Part shown: positions 21,415 to 32,032 of the stretch, in pieces
How the letters are laid out: each line of letters begins with the position of its first letter
How positions within the stretch are numbered: position 1 is the first letter of the stretch
Assembly (NCBI GenBank): GCA_946894095.1
Contig: OX335660.1
Span: 873,001-937,000, forward strand
Origin: Incurvaria masculella
Lineage: Eukaryota > Arthropoda > Insecta > Lepidoptera > Incurvariidae
DNA: 64,000 bases
Reading direction: 5' to 3'
The notes under the pieces: generated by a model
What the model was told of the DNA's origin: nothing
The model's database searches: none
The model's input: only the letters and a program-made list of their open reading frames with translations
Made by a program: the position numbers and the translations under genes

Positions 21415-21785
21415 CCTGTCTCAACGGCGCGGAGACTTACTTATCAAGCCAGAGTCATGTTCAGTCCCCACCCCGTTCATGAAACAATTCTTTCACTTTC
21501 TGAGTCGGATAAGTTGCAGAGAATGCGTGCTGTTCCATGGTTCGGAACCTAAAACTGTAGGTCCCATTTCTTACACTACTATGTGAAGGCCGCCCGGGTG
21601 GTGATAATCATTACATTGGATAAAAACACGGTGGAAACGGCAAGAAACCTTGTTCGGTTTTTACATCCAGCTCAGTGTAGGAGTGCTCATCAAAATTATG
21701 CCATGGCACAAGATTCCTACGGGAATGCGGTGTGTTAGGCTACCGGTGGGTGTCGTATCATCCATTAATGTCCAGTGTCTAGCAA
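21415..21785 (+). mobile_element. S-family SINE, diverged, tandem to the previous copy
   Basis: The link GTGCTGTTCCATGGTTCGG, body remnant CCTAAAACTGTAGGTCCC and tail (AGGAGTGCTCATCAAAATTA, GGAATGCGGTGTGTTAGGC) are clear; the head is eroded. Lies 27 bp downstream of a much better preserved copy. Confidence 0.7.
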
Positions 21786-22489
21786 AGTAGTCAGTGGTGC
21801 AAACCAGCCGGTTAAAAGTTAACCAACGGTCAAATACGTGACTTTTTAAGAAACCTGTGGGGAAACTCCTCCTGACAGCATCCTTTCGTATGATGCTTTT
21901 CACGAATCATTACATATTTGATCACACGCATTTTTTTGGAAATAAGTCTCTTAATCTAACCGGGCCCAATAATTTCAATAACAAAGTAAATTGATCATAT
22001 AGCAGTCATATAAAGGCATTGGTTGATAGTTAAAGAAATATAAAAAGCTGTATCGGACAGCAACCACAGTGGAGTACTTGTTGGTACGTTTGCGGATGGA
22101 AGGGTTAATAAAAACATTATAGAGAAAGTGAGATTTCAACAGACTCAAAAGTGTACATTCTCGAGAAATTGGCAACCCTATTTCAAATGTGTACCTTGGT
22201 CGGAACTTAGGCTTCCGTGGCCGTTGTGGTGCAAAGTACAGAACAAGGTCAAATCGACCCTGAAAACTTTCTTCATATATGTGGTCATAATGACTTGTCG
22301 GAGGCAGTTTGAGCAACAGATCGAAGGTTATTAATTTAGTTCAGTCTGAGTGAGCATCGCCGACTATGTGTATTCAGATGAAGACTTGCCTTAATTGAAA
22401 TTTGGGATTGGCCGGTTCAGAAACTAAAGACGAATGACAATGTCAATTAAGAGTATGTTTGATAAAATGTTAGATTGTCTGACGTGATA
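21786..22489. other. Intergenic DNA, no gene recognised
   Basis: A 113-codon reverse frame (21975-22316) has no family features. No splice or promoter context is visible. Confidence 0.35.
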
Positions 22490-22658
22490 AGTTGGACTGA
22501 GTTGGATGAGTGCATTCCGTCACGTGCAATGTAGCCGCGCTCATGGAGGCATTCTCCTGGAATGGCACCTATTTCCTTCGGGAATGCGGTGCCTTGGGCT
22601 AATGTCATGATGGTGGGTGTGGTATTAGCCATCAATTTCCAGTTAAATAAAAAAAACA
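22490..22658 (+). mobile_element. S-family SINE with internal deletion
   Basis: Head-proximal GAGTTGGATGAGTGCATTCC jumps directly to CAATGTAGCCGCGCTCATGG, so about 140 bp of body are deleted. The tail TCCTTCGGGAATGCGGTG and A run (22649-22657) remain. Confidence 0.8.
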
Positions 22659-22977
22659 CTCGGTAGAAGTGAAAGCTTCAGAAAACTAACTACGAGGAAA
22701 TGAGACGAATGAAGAGTAGTTATGTATCTTTTTATTAGTGTCGCGTTTTCGTTTTATCAGGTTTGTAATCACAACGGTGCTAAAGATGTTTTTAATTTAA
22801 AAATATAGCTTTGTATAATAACTTTGATATAGGCTATCTCGCATATTAACATTGAGCATGTCAGGGTGGTTACAATTTTATAGAAGAGATGTATGGAGAA
22901 GTTTATCGATAGTTGGCCCCAAGTCAAGTCCATCCCTATTGAGTGGTGAGTCCGCTAGAATTGTTTCTTAAGGATGT
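22659..22977. other. Intergenic DNA, no gene recognised
   Basis: AT-rich, no identifiable elements. Confidence 0.35.
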
Positions 22978-23330
22978 TCCGACCCATACAATGTTTTTTT
23001 TTACACAGAACGCATTGCACTTTAACGCACGAATTCGTCAAAAATATTAAATATAGCCATAGCAGTTGCAGCGAAAACATATTCACAATTTCAGGTTTAA
23101 TGGTTTCGTTGTAATTGCCGATTAGAAGTTTTACACCGTTAGATGGCGCTGTTAAATAAACATCGTATTTAAATGAATTGTAACAAAACCAATAACCCTG
23201 AAATTGTGAAATTATTTTCGCGGCAAGTAATATGACTATATAAAATGTTTATTATTAATTCGTGGCTTAAAGTGCAATACTTTTTGCGTTATGTGTGCAA
23301 ACAACTTTATATAGGTCGGTACAGCCTTAA
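22978..23330 (+). mobile_element. TTAA-flanked foldback MITE, family C copy 2
   Basis: TTAA at 22978-22981 and 23327-23330, termini GGATGTTCCGACCCATA and TATAGGTCGGTACAGCC. Colinear with copy 1, with a small deletion after the left terminus. Confidence 0.9.
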
Positions 23331-23596
23331 GCTAATTAATGCTCGGGAAATCAAATTATCAACTATGTACATCCTTCACATGATTCCGATGTAAATTTGC
23401 CGATAAATGAGTTTTTCGCAGTTACACAACACCAAAATATGATAACCACATCGGCATATGAAGCAATAGGCTTGTAATTCTTTCTTACATTACACACAAA
23501 CCCTGAACTGTTGCGGTCATTATTTTAATATGCCCGCATACTTACACTTATGTTTGCTCTAACAATAGATATAATAAAATATTTGCACTCCTTACG

Positions 23597-23966
23597 TTAA
23601 GGCTGTTCCGACCCATATAAAGTTGTTTGCACACATAACGCAAAAAGTATTGCACTTTAAACCACGAATTAATAATAAAAGTTTAATATAGTCATATTAC
23701 TTGCAGCGAAAACAATTTCACAATTTCAGGATTATTGGTTTTGTTACAATTTATTTAAATACGATTTTTATTTAACAGCGCCATCTAACGGTGTAAAACT
23801 TCTAATCGGAAATTACAACGAAACCATTAAACCTGAAATTGTGAATATGTTTTCGCTGCAACAACTATGACTATATTTAATATTTTTGACGAATTCGTGC
23901 CTTAAAGTGCAATACTTTTTGCGTTCTGTGTAAAAAAAAACATTGTATGGGTCGAAACATCCTTAA
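23597..23966 (-). mobile_element. TTAA-flanked foldback MITE, family C copy 3
   Basis: TTAA at 23597-23600 and 23963-23966. Inverse orientation to copy 2, which lies 270 bp away. Termini GGCTGTTCCGACCCATA and GGGTCGAAACATCC. Confidence 0.9.
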
Positions 23967-24369
23967 ATAGTCTTGTACATAATAAACAATGTTGCAAATA
24001 ATAATAGACACTTATTTAAATACGGATAACAGGTCTAAGAAAACTACCCTCGATATTCCGTGGATACTACAAATTCCTTTGTTTGGCATCCATTTATTTT
24101 CTCTAAGCGCCTGGAAGAAAACTTTTCTCAGACCGATAATATTTTTTTTTATTGTTTTGAGAACGGGATCCTTAAATTTAACTAACAGTTTCGGTCGATC
24201 ACCTTACATAAGATAACTAGCTAATATGCTAGCTTAACTAGACTAATATGGTATATGAAACATGCTTGAATTCCAGCCGTCGTGAATATTGGATTACATT
24301 TGCACGTAAATTTCGCTTCAGGTTGCTGAATTCTTGAGCATGTGTAAAGCCCTTAGTGCGCTGCGTTCG
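23967..24369. other. Intergenic DNA, no gene recognised
   Basis: AT-rich. A 75-codon forward frame (23989-24216) has no recognisable domain. Confidence 0.35.
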
Positions 24370-24740
24370 CTAACACAGTCGCTATGGGCTTGGCCACAGA
24401 AGAGAAGAGGAAAGAGAAGTGTCATGTGGGCGGCACCCGTTTCGCTGCTGTACGGACAAATTGTGCATATTGTCGCGTGCCACACAGTCCAAACTTCGCC
24501 GCCGAGCGCAAATGTGCTCCGGAAATGCGTTGACTAACGCCCGGTTCCACCACCTCCAGCTACAAAAATCCCAAAGTTATCTTTCAGTTACATCATACAA
24601 ATATTGCATGTAGCCGAAAGTTAACTATCGGATTTCAGGTAACTGGAGGTGGTGAAAACAGGGGTAAGTTAGTGCCACCCACACAAACCCTGCAATACGT
24701 CTGCGACTATGTTTGCGTGTGGCACGTGCGCTTAAGTTTG
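24370..24740 (+). repeat. J-family repeat, copy 2, split by a family I MITE
   Basis: Segments 24370-24534 (CGCTGCTGTACGGACAAA, GCGCAAATGTGCTCCGGAAA) and 24667-24740 (CCCTGCAATACGTCTGCGAC) are colinear with 35905-36120 (CGCCGCTGTATGGACAAAAT, GCGAATGCGCTTCCGAAATG, CCCTCCAGTACGTCTGCGAT). The MITE at 24535-24666 separates them, showing that J is older. Confidence 0.65.
24535..24666 (-). mobile_element. Foldback MITE, family I copy 2
   Basis: Arms CCACCACCTCCAGCTAC and GTAACTGGAGGTGGTG, with flanking TAA direct repeats (24535 and 24664 regions). Inverse orientation relative to copy 1 at 9285-9417. Confidence 0.8.
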
Positions 24741-24769
24741 GTTCGTAGTTTTAAAAGATTATACAAGTT

Positions 24770-24905
24770 TTTATTTTATTTTAATTTCCTAAAACTTTTT
24801 TGGTAGTCAAACTACACTAAGTTACGTCAAAATATGAATGATCCGCGGATTCTATTAACTCTGTTAAGAAGAATCCGCAAAGAAACTTTACGAGTTCTCC
24901 GTCCA
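24770..24905 (-). mobile_element. LINE 3' UTR fragment
   Basis: The reverse complement matches 30022-30150: GTTTCTTTGCGG, a GAATCCGCGGAT block and TAACTTAGTGTAGTTTGACT, ending in an AT-rich tail. The G(T)TTCTTG/TGC-GGTTCTTCT phrase is characteristic of LINE 3' ends in Lepidoptera. Confidence 0.65.
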
Positions 24906-25295
24906 CAGTAATGAAATATATACTTGGATCTAAATGCTACTGCCAGTGCAAATGGATTAGAAATATAACTTACTTAACTAACAATAATATATATGTATAG
25001 TCTTACAAGTATTATCTGGCGTAAAAGCGGGTGTATAAACCGTCTAGTCTCGTGGTAGACGTTCTAGATGTCACATCTCCTTCCTTTTTCGATCTGAGGG
25101 CTCGACGTACTCTGCGGTCGCTCTCGCATCCTTGCAGTTTGCAGTCTCTGCCCGTGAGCTCGTTGCGGAGCGGAAATGGCTTGCGGAATGCGCCGGCGGG
25201 AAACGTCGTGTCGGAACGTCGCGGGCGGGGGGGAGCACGCGAGGATGCGTTCGCTCGGTCGGACCTCTTTAGTCCGGATCCTCCTCGGAATGTCA
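24906..25295. other. Intergenic DNA with GC-rich segment preceding a 5S-headed SINE
   Basis: Bases 25040-25290 are strongly GC- and CpG-rich (CGCCGGCGGG, GTCGCGGGCGGGGGGG) and open in several frames. I see no conserved protein. It could be an eroded promoter, an exon or a repeat. Confidence 0.4.
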
Positions 25296-25671
25296 GCCTC
25301 AATAGCCCAGTGGCGCGACACTTGGCGATCGCTCTCCGAAGTTAAGCAACGCTGGGTCCGGTCTGGTCTTGGATGGGTGACCATACGACCGTTGAGAGAG
25401 GCTGGCCGTGGTTCGGATTCCACGTTAAGCTGTAGGTCCCCTTCCTTACTTACTAGGTGGTAGGGTTAATCCCGCCCGGGTTGGTACCATCGCATTGAAT
25501 GAACGATGGTCGAAGCGGCAATGAAAATTGTCCGTGTTTTTCATCCAGTTCAATGTAACCGAGCAATTTACGGATAGTCCTGGCATGACACCTAGTTCCC
25601 ATGTGGTGTGTTAGGCTCATATATGACGGTCAGTTCGGTATTAGCCATCCATGTTCAGTTACATAAAAAAA
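25296..25671 (+). mobile_element. S-family SINE with 5S rRNA-like head, full length
   Basis: The head contains CTCCGAAGTTAAGCAACG and TCTTGGATGGGTGACCATAC, matching the internal control region of 5S rRNA (box A GAAGTTAAGCA; box C GGATGGGTGACC). The link GTGGTTCGGATTCCACGTTA leads into the 5S-type body (CCTTCCTTACTTACTAGGTG) and an A tail at 25664-25671. The head lacks the 5' third of 5S rRNA. An internal Pol III promoter is expected from family knowledge of 5S-derived (SINE3-type) elements. Confidence 0.9.
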
Positions 25672-25714
25672 CCGTATTATCTCAATAGGAATTACTGGAC
25701 TCATCGCTGACACG

Positions 25715-25968
25715 ATACCCATTCCTGAAGGAATTAGGTGCCAAGCCTTCCCTTTAATTGCACGACTACTATGAACTGGATAGAAAACACGGACAATTTT
25801 AAGGGCCGCTTCGAACATCTCTTTATCCAATGCGATGGTACCAACCTGGGCGCGCTTGCCCATGCCCCTAGTAGGGGAAGGGGACCTGCAGTCTTACACG
25901 GATTTCGAAGCATGGAACTGCTCGCATTCGGGATGAAATCCACATGTCCAACTCAGAGAAAGAAAGAG
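25715..25968 (-). mobile_element. S-family SINE, tail-truncated, tail-to-tail with a 5S copy
   Basis: Reverse-strand body (CCCTACTAGGGGCATGGGC, GAGATGTTCGAAGCGG) and link (GAGTTGGACATGTGGATTTC). With 25296-25671 it forms an inverted pair separated by about 45 bp. Confidence 0.75.
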
Positions 25969-26340
25969 GCTCCTATTGAAACAGTTTGGAATATTGTTAC
26001 CGATACGTGATTTTCAGCGTAACTACATAATATGTTGTATCTATTCTTAGGTTAAAATCGTCGACTTCGTGACGACAGGACAGGTGCTGGATACCACCTT
26101 TTATGGCGACCTCCTAAACGACCACGGAGGTGGAGAAATAACCTTATTTCTTTACCTCCATTAAACGACCCAACAATCCCATGAAAATAGACACGTGCAT
26201 ATTTTAATCGCGACAGATATACAGTCGGACTAGTTATACATTATTATCTGACGACCTTATCTGACGACCTTTGGTGGTTCAATGAAATATAGGAAGAATA
26301 AATTGCGTTTCGGGGTTGGAATGACAATCCCAGTACTAGT
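25969..26340. other. Intergenic DNA, no gene recognised
   Basis: Contains the repeated word TATCTGACGACCT twice in tandem (26245-26272). Nothing else identified. Confidence 0.35.
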
Positions 26341-26820
26341 TTAAGGCGCTAGGACTAGCCAACTACTCGCGCCATACAAATGCACTTTTTAACAAATGTA
26401 ATAATATGTAGTGAAACGCTTCAGCAAATCCAAATAGAACTCCAGACTGATAATGGATTGTTAATGTTTTTTTATTCCATCATTTATTTAAATAATAATA
26501 AAAATAAAAAAAGTTGATTTTTCTCATTAGAAATCTGAAAGTCATTCGATTTCTAGATATAAGCAAAAACAGCATATATGCATAAACAAAAAAATCCATT
26601 TGCTTTTAGATTTCTACATTTAATCAAAAAAGTTCGGAAATGGACACCGTTTCCGCAATGTATTTTGTATAGAAAAAGGAAACATACATTAACGAAAATC
26701 ATTCGATTCCTAGACAAGGAATCATATATTGTAAGGATGACACTTATAATCGTCAGACTTAGTTAGTTTACTTAGGGTGCCTCGTCTAACTTTGCGATTT
26801 GGCTAGTACCAGGCCCTTAA
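26341..26820 (+). mobile_element. TTAA-flanked MITE, family B copy 1
   Basis: TTAA at 26341-26344 and 26817-26820. Termini GGCGCTAGGACTAGCCAA and TTGGCTAGTACCAGGCCC are imperfect inverted repeats. The interior, AT-rich with no ORF of note, is colinear with the inverse of 32583-33057. Confidence 0.9.
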
Positions 26821-26832
26821 GCCACACCAAAG

Positions 26833-26962
26833 GGGTGCTGATTATCTAATACTGGTATCGATTGCAAGATGGTAAGAAAGGCCCTTTATTGTACGGATTA
26901 AGCTAATCAGTAGTAATCAAGTACTGATGCAATCGATACCAGTATTAGATAATCAGCACTTT
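26833..26962. mobile_element. Foldback MITE, family F, diverged
   Basis: GTGCTGATTATCTAATACTG at the left is the exact inverted counterpart of CAGTATTAGATAATCAGCAC at the right. The centre has AAGAAAGGCCCTTTA and TTAAGCTAATCAGTAG as in 43351-43550. Lies 12 bp from the B element. Confidence 0.75.
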
Positions 26963-27757
26963 AGTTATAAAGACGCTTCTGCTTATTCATCCGATATAGT
27001 AAGTCCCTATGTTAAAAGGGCCGATTATTCAATCCTCAGATATTACTTATCGGACTTATAGAATACACTCACGTTTGTCAAAAGACGGATAGTCATTGCC
27101 GGAAAATTATATCTTATATCACAATTATCTAACTATAATTTTACTATAATATATATTAACCAAAGTGTAAATAAATCCGTCGAATAATTTATGCGGCTGT
27201 CTATCAGCCTATTGAAAAATCAGCCCTTAGTAAATACTATATATTATATAAATAATAAATATCAATATGTCATAGTATAGTAGTTTAGTTAATAAACGAT
27301 CTAGAAAGAGGTAACGGAAAAAATATATAGGCAGATCGCTTCACCCGAATCGCGCGCAAAAGTAGGCGCGCGACTCAAAGGGACGACCTGTGCCCATTCA
27401 AAAATACGGTCGCCTTTTGGGCATAGCCAAGCGTCACCAAGGCCCAATATTTTCCTTACTCATTAGTTTAAGGCACGACGATTGAGGTAGAGTGGAAACG
27501 TTTTGATGTGTAGTGATCTTGAGACCGATAGTGCGGCGTTAAACGCTTGTCGCGCCATCTCTTGAGGATTTGTTTACCGATATTGAAGAAATTATTTTTA
27601 GCGGTCTAATCTTTGTAGATTAGCTTTAGTTAATGTCTTTGTAAAGATCTAAGTTATGACCTATGTTGATTTAAATGCGCGCACAGAGCTCACAGTTTCA
27701 GTGTTTTTAATTTGATAAAACGGTGCCATCTAGCGGCTGTTAAAATCAATTTCCACC
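26963..27757. other. AT-rich intergenic DNA with a possible weak foldback
   Basis: Bases 27013-27232 begin AAAAGGGCCGATTATTCAAT and end ATTGAAAAATCAGCCCTT, a possible MITE with weak arms. The rest holds nothing identified. Confidence 0.4.
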
Positions 27758-28073
27758 TTAAAGCTCTTCCAACTCATACAAAGATTTTTGAGCACAGAAC
27801 GCAAAAAATATTGGAGTTTGAGCCACGAAATCACTATAAATACAAAAGGTTTATGGGTTTTGGTACAATTTGTATTACAATGTTTTTGTTTAACAGCGCC
27901 ATCTAACGGTGTAAAACTTCTAATCGCTAATTACAACCGAACCTGAATTTTTTTCGCTGCAACTACTATGGCTATATTTGACATTCATATAAATAATTCG
28001 TGGCTCAAAGTGCAATAATGTACGCGTTCTACATATAAACAAAAAACGTTAATAGGGGTCGGAACACCGTTAA
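27758..28073 (-). mobile_element. TTAA-flanked foldback MITE, family C copy 4, old
   Basis: TTAA at 27758-27761 and 28070-28073. Termini GCTCTTCCAACTCATAC and GGGTCGGAACACCG. The interior AGCGCCATCTAACGGTGTAA and TTTTCGCTGCAACTA match the family, but divergence and deletions are greater than in the other three. Confidence 0.8.
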
Positions 28074-28623
28074 CATTTAATTTGATGATGGTTTAATTTG
28101 ATTAAAAGTTTCTTATTTTTTTCTATGAATTAAAATATATTGCCTAACATATTTATTTGAAGTTAAATAGGGACATATACGTTGTCGTGTTGTTATTATA
28201 TTTAAAAAAAAGCACAAAATTTTGTGTTGTCGCACCTGAAGAGGGTTCGAACCGGCGAACTTCGGAAATGTGCTACCCAGATTTAGTTAGATCAAGGACA
28301 TGTAATCTGAAGTCTTGAAGAAACTTCTACCAAATCGCGGCCCTTCAAACGTCCATAATGTGAACCGAAACGAGTTCGCAAGAATTAAAGTAATCCTATA
28401 CAGATATTGAAGTGCTCTGTGTAGGTATGTATTACCAGTCCATTTTTCTTACCATAAATCGATTGAACAGAACATCAGCTAAGCATCATCGCTTGGGCCC
28501 GTAAGCATCCAACAATTCCCCGTGTTAACTTAGTTTGAGAATGATTTAAAAATCAATAAAAACATATTTTATAAAAAAAATGTGATTGGTCATGGATGGC
28601 TTGTACCATACCGACAGTAATTA
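28074..28623. other. Intergenic DNA with tRNA-like T-arm relic
   Basis: On the minus strand 28235-28265 holds GCCGGTTCGAACCCTC, a B-box-like segment, probably another eroded tRNA-headed SINE. No gene. Confidence 0.4.
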
Positions 28624-28785
28624 AATTTATTTGAGGTTATACAACGACATCCACATTGAAGCATTGTTATCACATTTTGAAAATAATCAGAAAACGTTTT
28701 TGGTTAGAACATTCGTTGGAAGCAGAACTGTAATCTGCGACCACTGGTTTAGATGTCCACTGCTCTACCGTTAAGCTATCCCGAC
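28624..28785 (-). mobile_element. G-family SINE with tRNA-like head
   Basis: The head 28785-28715 (71 nt) folds as a tRNA. GTCGGGA pairs with TTCCAAC (one mismatch and one wobble), D-arm region TAGCTTAACGGTAGAGC, T stem GCAGA/TCTGC around a 7-nt loop TTACAGT. The canonical TTCGAAT loop is lost. The body (TTGAGGTTATACAACGACAT) is shared with 5866-6020. Best read as a SINE, not a tRNA gene. Confidence 0.7.
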
Positions 28786-30021
28786 AATTACGTCTTCTAA
28801 GGAATTTCTCAATTATATTCGAATCGACACAATGCTATCCTATTTTCGACTAGAAGACGCTGTCTTCGCGTATTGATCCTACGCTAAGGAATTTTGACTG
28901 CAATTAATGGAGATATCAACCCAATTGCTGTCGTCACCAATGTCGGGTTTAGATATCGAACATTAGAATCAGCCAGGTTATAACTTGATGATATTAGCCT
29001 TAATATTCCATTCCTGAAGGAATTGTGTGCCATACCAGAACCTTATTTTTGTATGTGGCACGACTACATTGAACTGGATGGACAATTTTTCGATATGCGA
29101 ATTGAGTGACCCACATTCTTAACAATAAACATTGCAACCTCGAGGCAACCCTGACACAAGATACAACAAATTTATCCCTTCACTGCGGGCCATGCACCAG
29201 TAATTTGACTCAGTTCTGATGTATAACAATAACGTATAGACACAAATATTACGCAAAAATATCCACGTAGCCACCACCGCTTACAGGGCCCTTCACAGCT
29301 ACAGTTTTTGTAACCTTTAGACAATTTCCATTGCATCGTACGGACGTATTACATGCATCGTTACATAATTATTTTCCCAGAAACTGTTTTTTTTTTTCGT
29401 ACACTAGGATGCAGAAATCAGTTCAAAGAAAATGTTCTGCGAATAATCGTGCCAGGAATTGTCGATATTATTAACATTGACTTGGCGTCGCTCAGTCGAA
29501 AATGTAATTAATTGTCTTCCATTGATCGGTCGGATCGGAAGCGGAGTCGGCCTGAATAAACGGATGGTTTGATGACGTCACGGCAGAATATTAGCAAGAA
29601 TTTAATTACGCTCTGGTTACGAGCAGCATTGCCCACCCCAATTTTGTCCTAGCCTGTTTTCCTAGCTAGCTGGCTCCAAATTGTATAGTTCAGAGAAAAG
29701 TATAGGTGTGACGATTCCGCAGAGTCGCTTTGCCACGATCAATCTTATCTCAAAATCTTGAATTATCCGCACGGAAATCCAAGAGGCAATGCATCGTAAG
29801 ATATTTTCATGTACTGTGCAACTCACTAATCATCCAGGCGTGCTCTGAGGCCAAACAGGCTTAAGATGTAAGAAAAAACTGAGTTAGTTTTAAGTAATTT
29901 AAACTGAGGGTTGCTGTTTCTATTGTTCTTTGTTCTTTGACTTAGTCTGTTCTACCAAGGAATTGTTTGGCAGTAGCATTTAGATCTAAATGTGTGCTTC
30001 ATTATTGTGGATGGAAAAATA
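28786..30021. other. Intergenic DNA, no gene recognised
   Basis: Contains an S-SINE tail fragment (28985-29095) and an AAAAGTTT/CTTTGTTC low-complexity stretch near 29920. No exon or promoter is convincing. Confidence 0.4.
28985..29095 (-). mobile_element. S-family SINE tail fragment
   Basis: GATGATATTAGCC, TTCCTGAAGGAATTGTGTGC, ATACCAGAACC and CATTGAACTGGATGG follow the reverse tail of the family; the rest is lost. Confidence 0.7.
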
Positions 30022-30150
30022 TGTTATGTAAACCCGTGAAGTTTCTTTGCGGGTTCTTCTTTACTGGGTTGATCGAATCCGCGGATCTTTGTGACGTAAC
30101 TTAGTGTAGTTTGACTACCAAAAAGTTTAAATAAATGAAATGAAAAAAAA
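30022..30150 (+). mobile_element. LINE 3' UTR and tail fragment
   Basis: GAAGTTTCTTTGCGGGTTCT, GAATCCGCGGATCTTTGTGA, TAACTTAGTGTAGTTTGACT, then a TAAATGAAATGAAA(A)n tail. Inverse relative of 24770-24905. Confidence 0.65.
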
Positions 30151-30243
30151 AGGAATGAAAATATGTGAGGGAATTCCAAATATAGGATGCCAAATATTTT
30201 ACCTAGTAAGAGCGCAGAAGGTATGACAAACACTTCTGAAGCG

Positions 30244-30378
30244 TAAGTCCGCTAATAGATAACTCCACTTTACGTTAACACTATGAGATAAAACCGGAAT
30301 CACACAAAAGTTTTACCAATTTTTGTGTTATCTCATAACGCTAACGCTCGAAAGTGGAGTCATCTATTAGCGGACTTT
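30244..30378. mobile_element. Short foldback MITE, family M
   Basis: Arms AAGTCCGCTAATAGAT / ATCTATTAGCGGACTT, continuing inward with AACTCCACTTTACG / CGAAAGTGGAGT and TATGAGATAA / TTATCTCATA. Single copy in this window. Confidence 0.8.
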
Positions 30379-30751
30379 GCCTTCTGATTGGTGCAGAATT
30401 TATCGAATCCACTCACATGTTTTCTCACATCTTGCGCCTGGACTGAAACCGATTTCTCATTTCGGTTCCATTGCTTTCAGAAAATGGTTTGTAATCCTCA
30501 AGTGCGACCGGTGCCCTTTCCCCGCCGAGGGGGTCATAAATGAAATTTCCGCGAAACGTCACAGCCGCTTTAGGAAGTTCCGAGAACGGACCCTAAGTAA
30601 TTACCTCCGCTGCGACCGCGCCGTTGTAGCGCACGTATTCATGTGGGACTTTTGAGCGCTGCCGATTTGGGCTGAGGGAGTTTCGCCAATAATGGAAGAT
30701 ATATTATCGAGTGATGGCGGGCGACTGCGAAACCTATAAATGTTTTTTGTA
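30379..30751. other. Intergenic DNA, no gene recognised
   Basis: A 92-codon forward frame (30377-30655) has no recognisable domain; moderately GC-rich. Confidence 0.35.
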
Positions 30752-30882
30752 TAGTAGAACACCGATTATCCGGATCAATTGGGACTGTAAGCGATCCGGA
30801 TAATCGAAAATCCGGATAGTTGGTCTCTTAGAAAAACAATAGAAATACTTTTTCGTACTAAGCAGGTACGTCGCTTATTCCA

Positions 30883-31052
30883 AGGAATGTGACATGTATG
30901 TATGTATAATCGACCGTGAAGCAAGGACACATTAATTGATCCAGGGTCCAGCCTTGCAATATATTCGTAAAGTGGTTCTTTTTACTGGGCTCATTCTTCA
31001 ATTAATGTGTCCTTGCTTCACGGTCGATTATACATGCATACATGTCACATTC
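30883..31052 (+). mobile_element. Foldback MITE, family H, complete
   Basis: The left arm GGAATGTGACATGTATG...TATAATCGACCGTGAAGCAA...GGACACATTAATTGA is the inverted copy of the right arm TCAATTAATGTGTCCTTGC...TTCACGGTCGATTATACA...CATGTCACATTC. The centre includes TTTTTACTGGGCTCATTCTT. Confidence 0.85.
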
Positions 31053-31158
31053 AATAGATATACATTTCTTATTCATGCATTTATTCATTTATTGCATGAT
31101 ACTACAGTGCAATACACAGTGTGCTGCAACCACAGATTCTATGGTTGCAACGTAAAGT

Positions 31159-31195
31159 TGCGCCTCCGGCATTGGAGGCGAAACATGTCGGCGCA
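31159..31195 (+). ncRNA. Degraded hammerhead ribozyme relic
   Basis: Stem I TGCGCC (31159-31164) pairs perfectly with GGCGCA (31190-31195). GAAAC (31180-31184), a 2-nt loop and GTC (31187-31189) give the short stem III and cleavage site. A GCCTCC/GGAGGC helix is possible, but the CUGANGA half of the core is absent, so cleavage is not expected. Confidence 0.5.
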
Positions 31196-31232
31196 GTACG
31201 ATATTACGCACCGGAAAACCTTAAATTCGACG

Positions 31233-31521
31233 TTTTTTAGGGTTCCGTACCCAAAGGGTGCCAACGGAATCCTATTACTAAGCCTCCGCTGTCCGCCCGT
31301 TCGTGCGTCTGTCACACGGCTGTATCTCATGAACCGTAATAGGTATGCTGAAATTTTCACAGAGTGTATATTTATTTTGCCGCTAAAACAACAAATGGGT
31401 AAAAAAAAATAATTATAAAAATTTTATGGGGCTCACATACAAAAAACGTGATTTTGTTTTTCTTGTACGATGGCACGGAAACCTTCATGTGCGAGTCCGA
31501 CTCACACTTGGCCGGTTTTTT
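31233..31521 (-). mobile_element. K-family repeat, full length
   Basis: TTTTTTAGGGTTCCGTACCC start, CTAAGCCTCCGCTGTCCG, only one or two GTCC units left, GGCTGTATCTCATGAACCG, palindrome with one substitution (GTGCGAGTCCGACTCACAC), CTTGGCCGGTTTTTT end. Confidence 0.88.
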
Positions 31522-31654
31522 ATAGTTCATTCGTAATTCACAGAAAAACCGTTTGTCATTTTAGATCTTAGGCGATCCGGATAACAGGTAAATCCGTATA
31601 ATCGGCGTTTGGATAATCGGCATTTATCGTAGTTTGGTTTTCTGACAAATGAGC

Positions 31655-31960
31655 AGCCTCGGTGGCCCATTGACGCGAAGTCTTGTCGTTCGACAATCGA
31701 TGAGAAGGAACTGTGGGGGCGGCCTGTTTCTAGACGGGTGCCGTTTTCGTCCGTTAGGTTTTCAGTGGTTCCGATTCCGCGTAAATAGGGTCCTCTTCTT
31801 TGTATTGAAGATGTATTAAAAAAAGGGCGAAGCGGCAATAAGTTTCCAGCCAGTGGCACAGTTAATCGTAGCCTAGCAATATAAGAAAAGTCCTGGCGTG
31901 GCACCCACTCCCCTTGGGGCGGGTAATTTAAGTTTTAGTATTAGTCACCCATGTACATAA
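31655..31960 (+). mobile_element. S-family SINE, 5S-headed, heavily diverged
   Basis: GCCTCGGTGGCCCATTGACG head start, TCTAGACGGGTGCCGTTTTC (box C relic) and GGTTCCGATTCCGCG link. The body is reduced, with AGGGCGAAGCGGCAATAAG and AGCAATATAAGAAAAGTCCT remaining. Confidence 0.7.
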
Positions 31961-32032
31961 GTCATATTTTGCCATCCAACCTATATCCGGAGCGCCAACC
32001 CTAGATAATCAAAGCCCCATTTGTGGGTGCCA

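Larger units (their letters stand above)
30752..31632. mobile_element. Pogo/Tigger-like MITE carrying nested insertions
   Basis: Left end TAGTAGAACACCGATTATCC and right end GGATAATCGGCATTTATCG are inverted repeats with sub-terminal repeats of the ATCCGGATAA type, as in pogo-like Tc1/mariner elements. The interior is occupied by an H MITE (30883-31052), a degraded hammerhead region (31159-31195) and a K repeat (31233-31521). The host element is therefore the oldest of the group. Confidence 0.65.

Noticed and set aside
25064..25423. 119-codon reverse frame and overlapping forward frames
   Set aside because: These lie in CpG-rich DNA and the 5S-headed SINE; the same SINE peptide recurs at 62736-62939, so they are repeat translations.
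28715..28785. tRNA gene on the minus strand
   Set aside because: It folds as a tRNA, but the T loop has lost its TTCGAAT core, the acceptor stem has a mismatch and it continues into a body shared with 5866-6020, so it is a SINE head.
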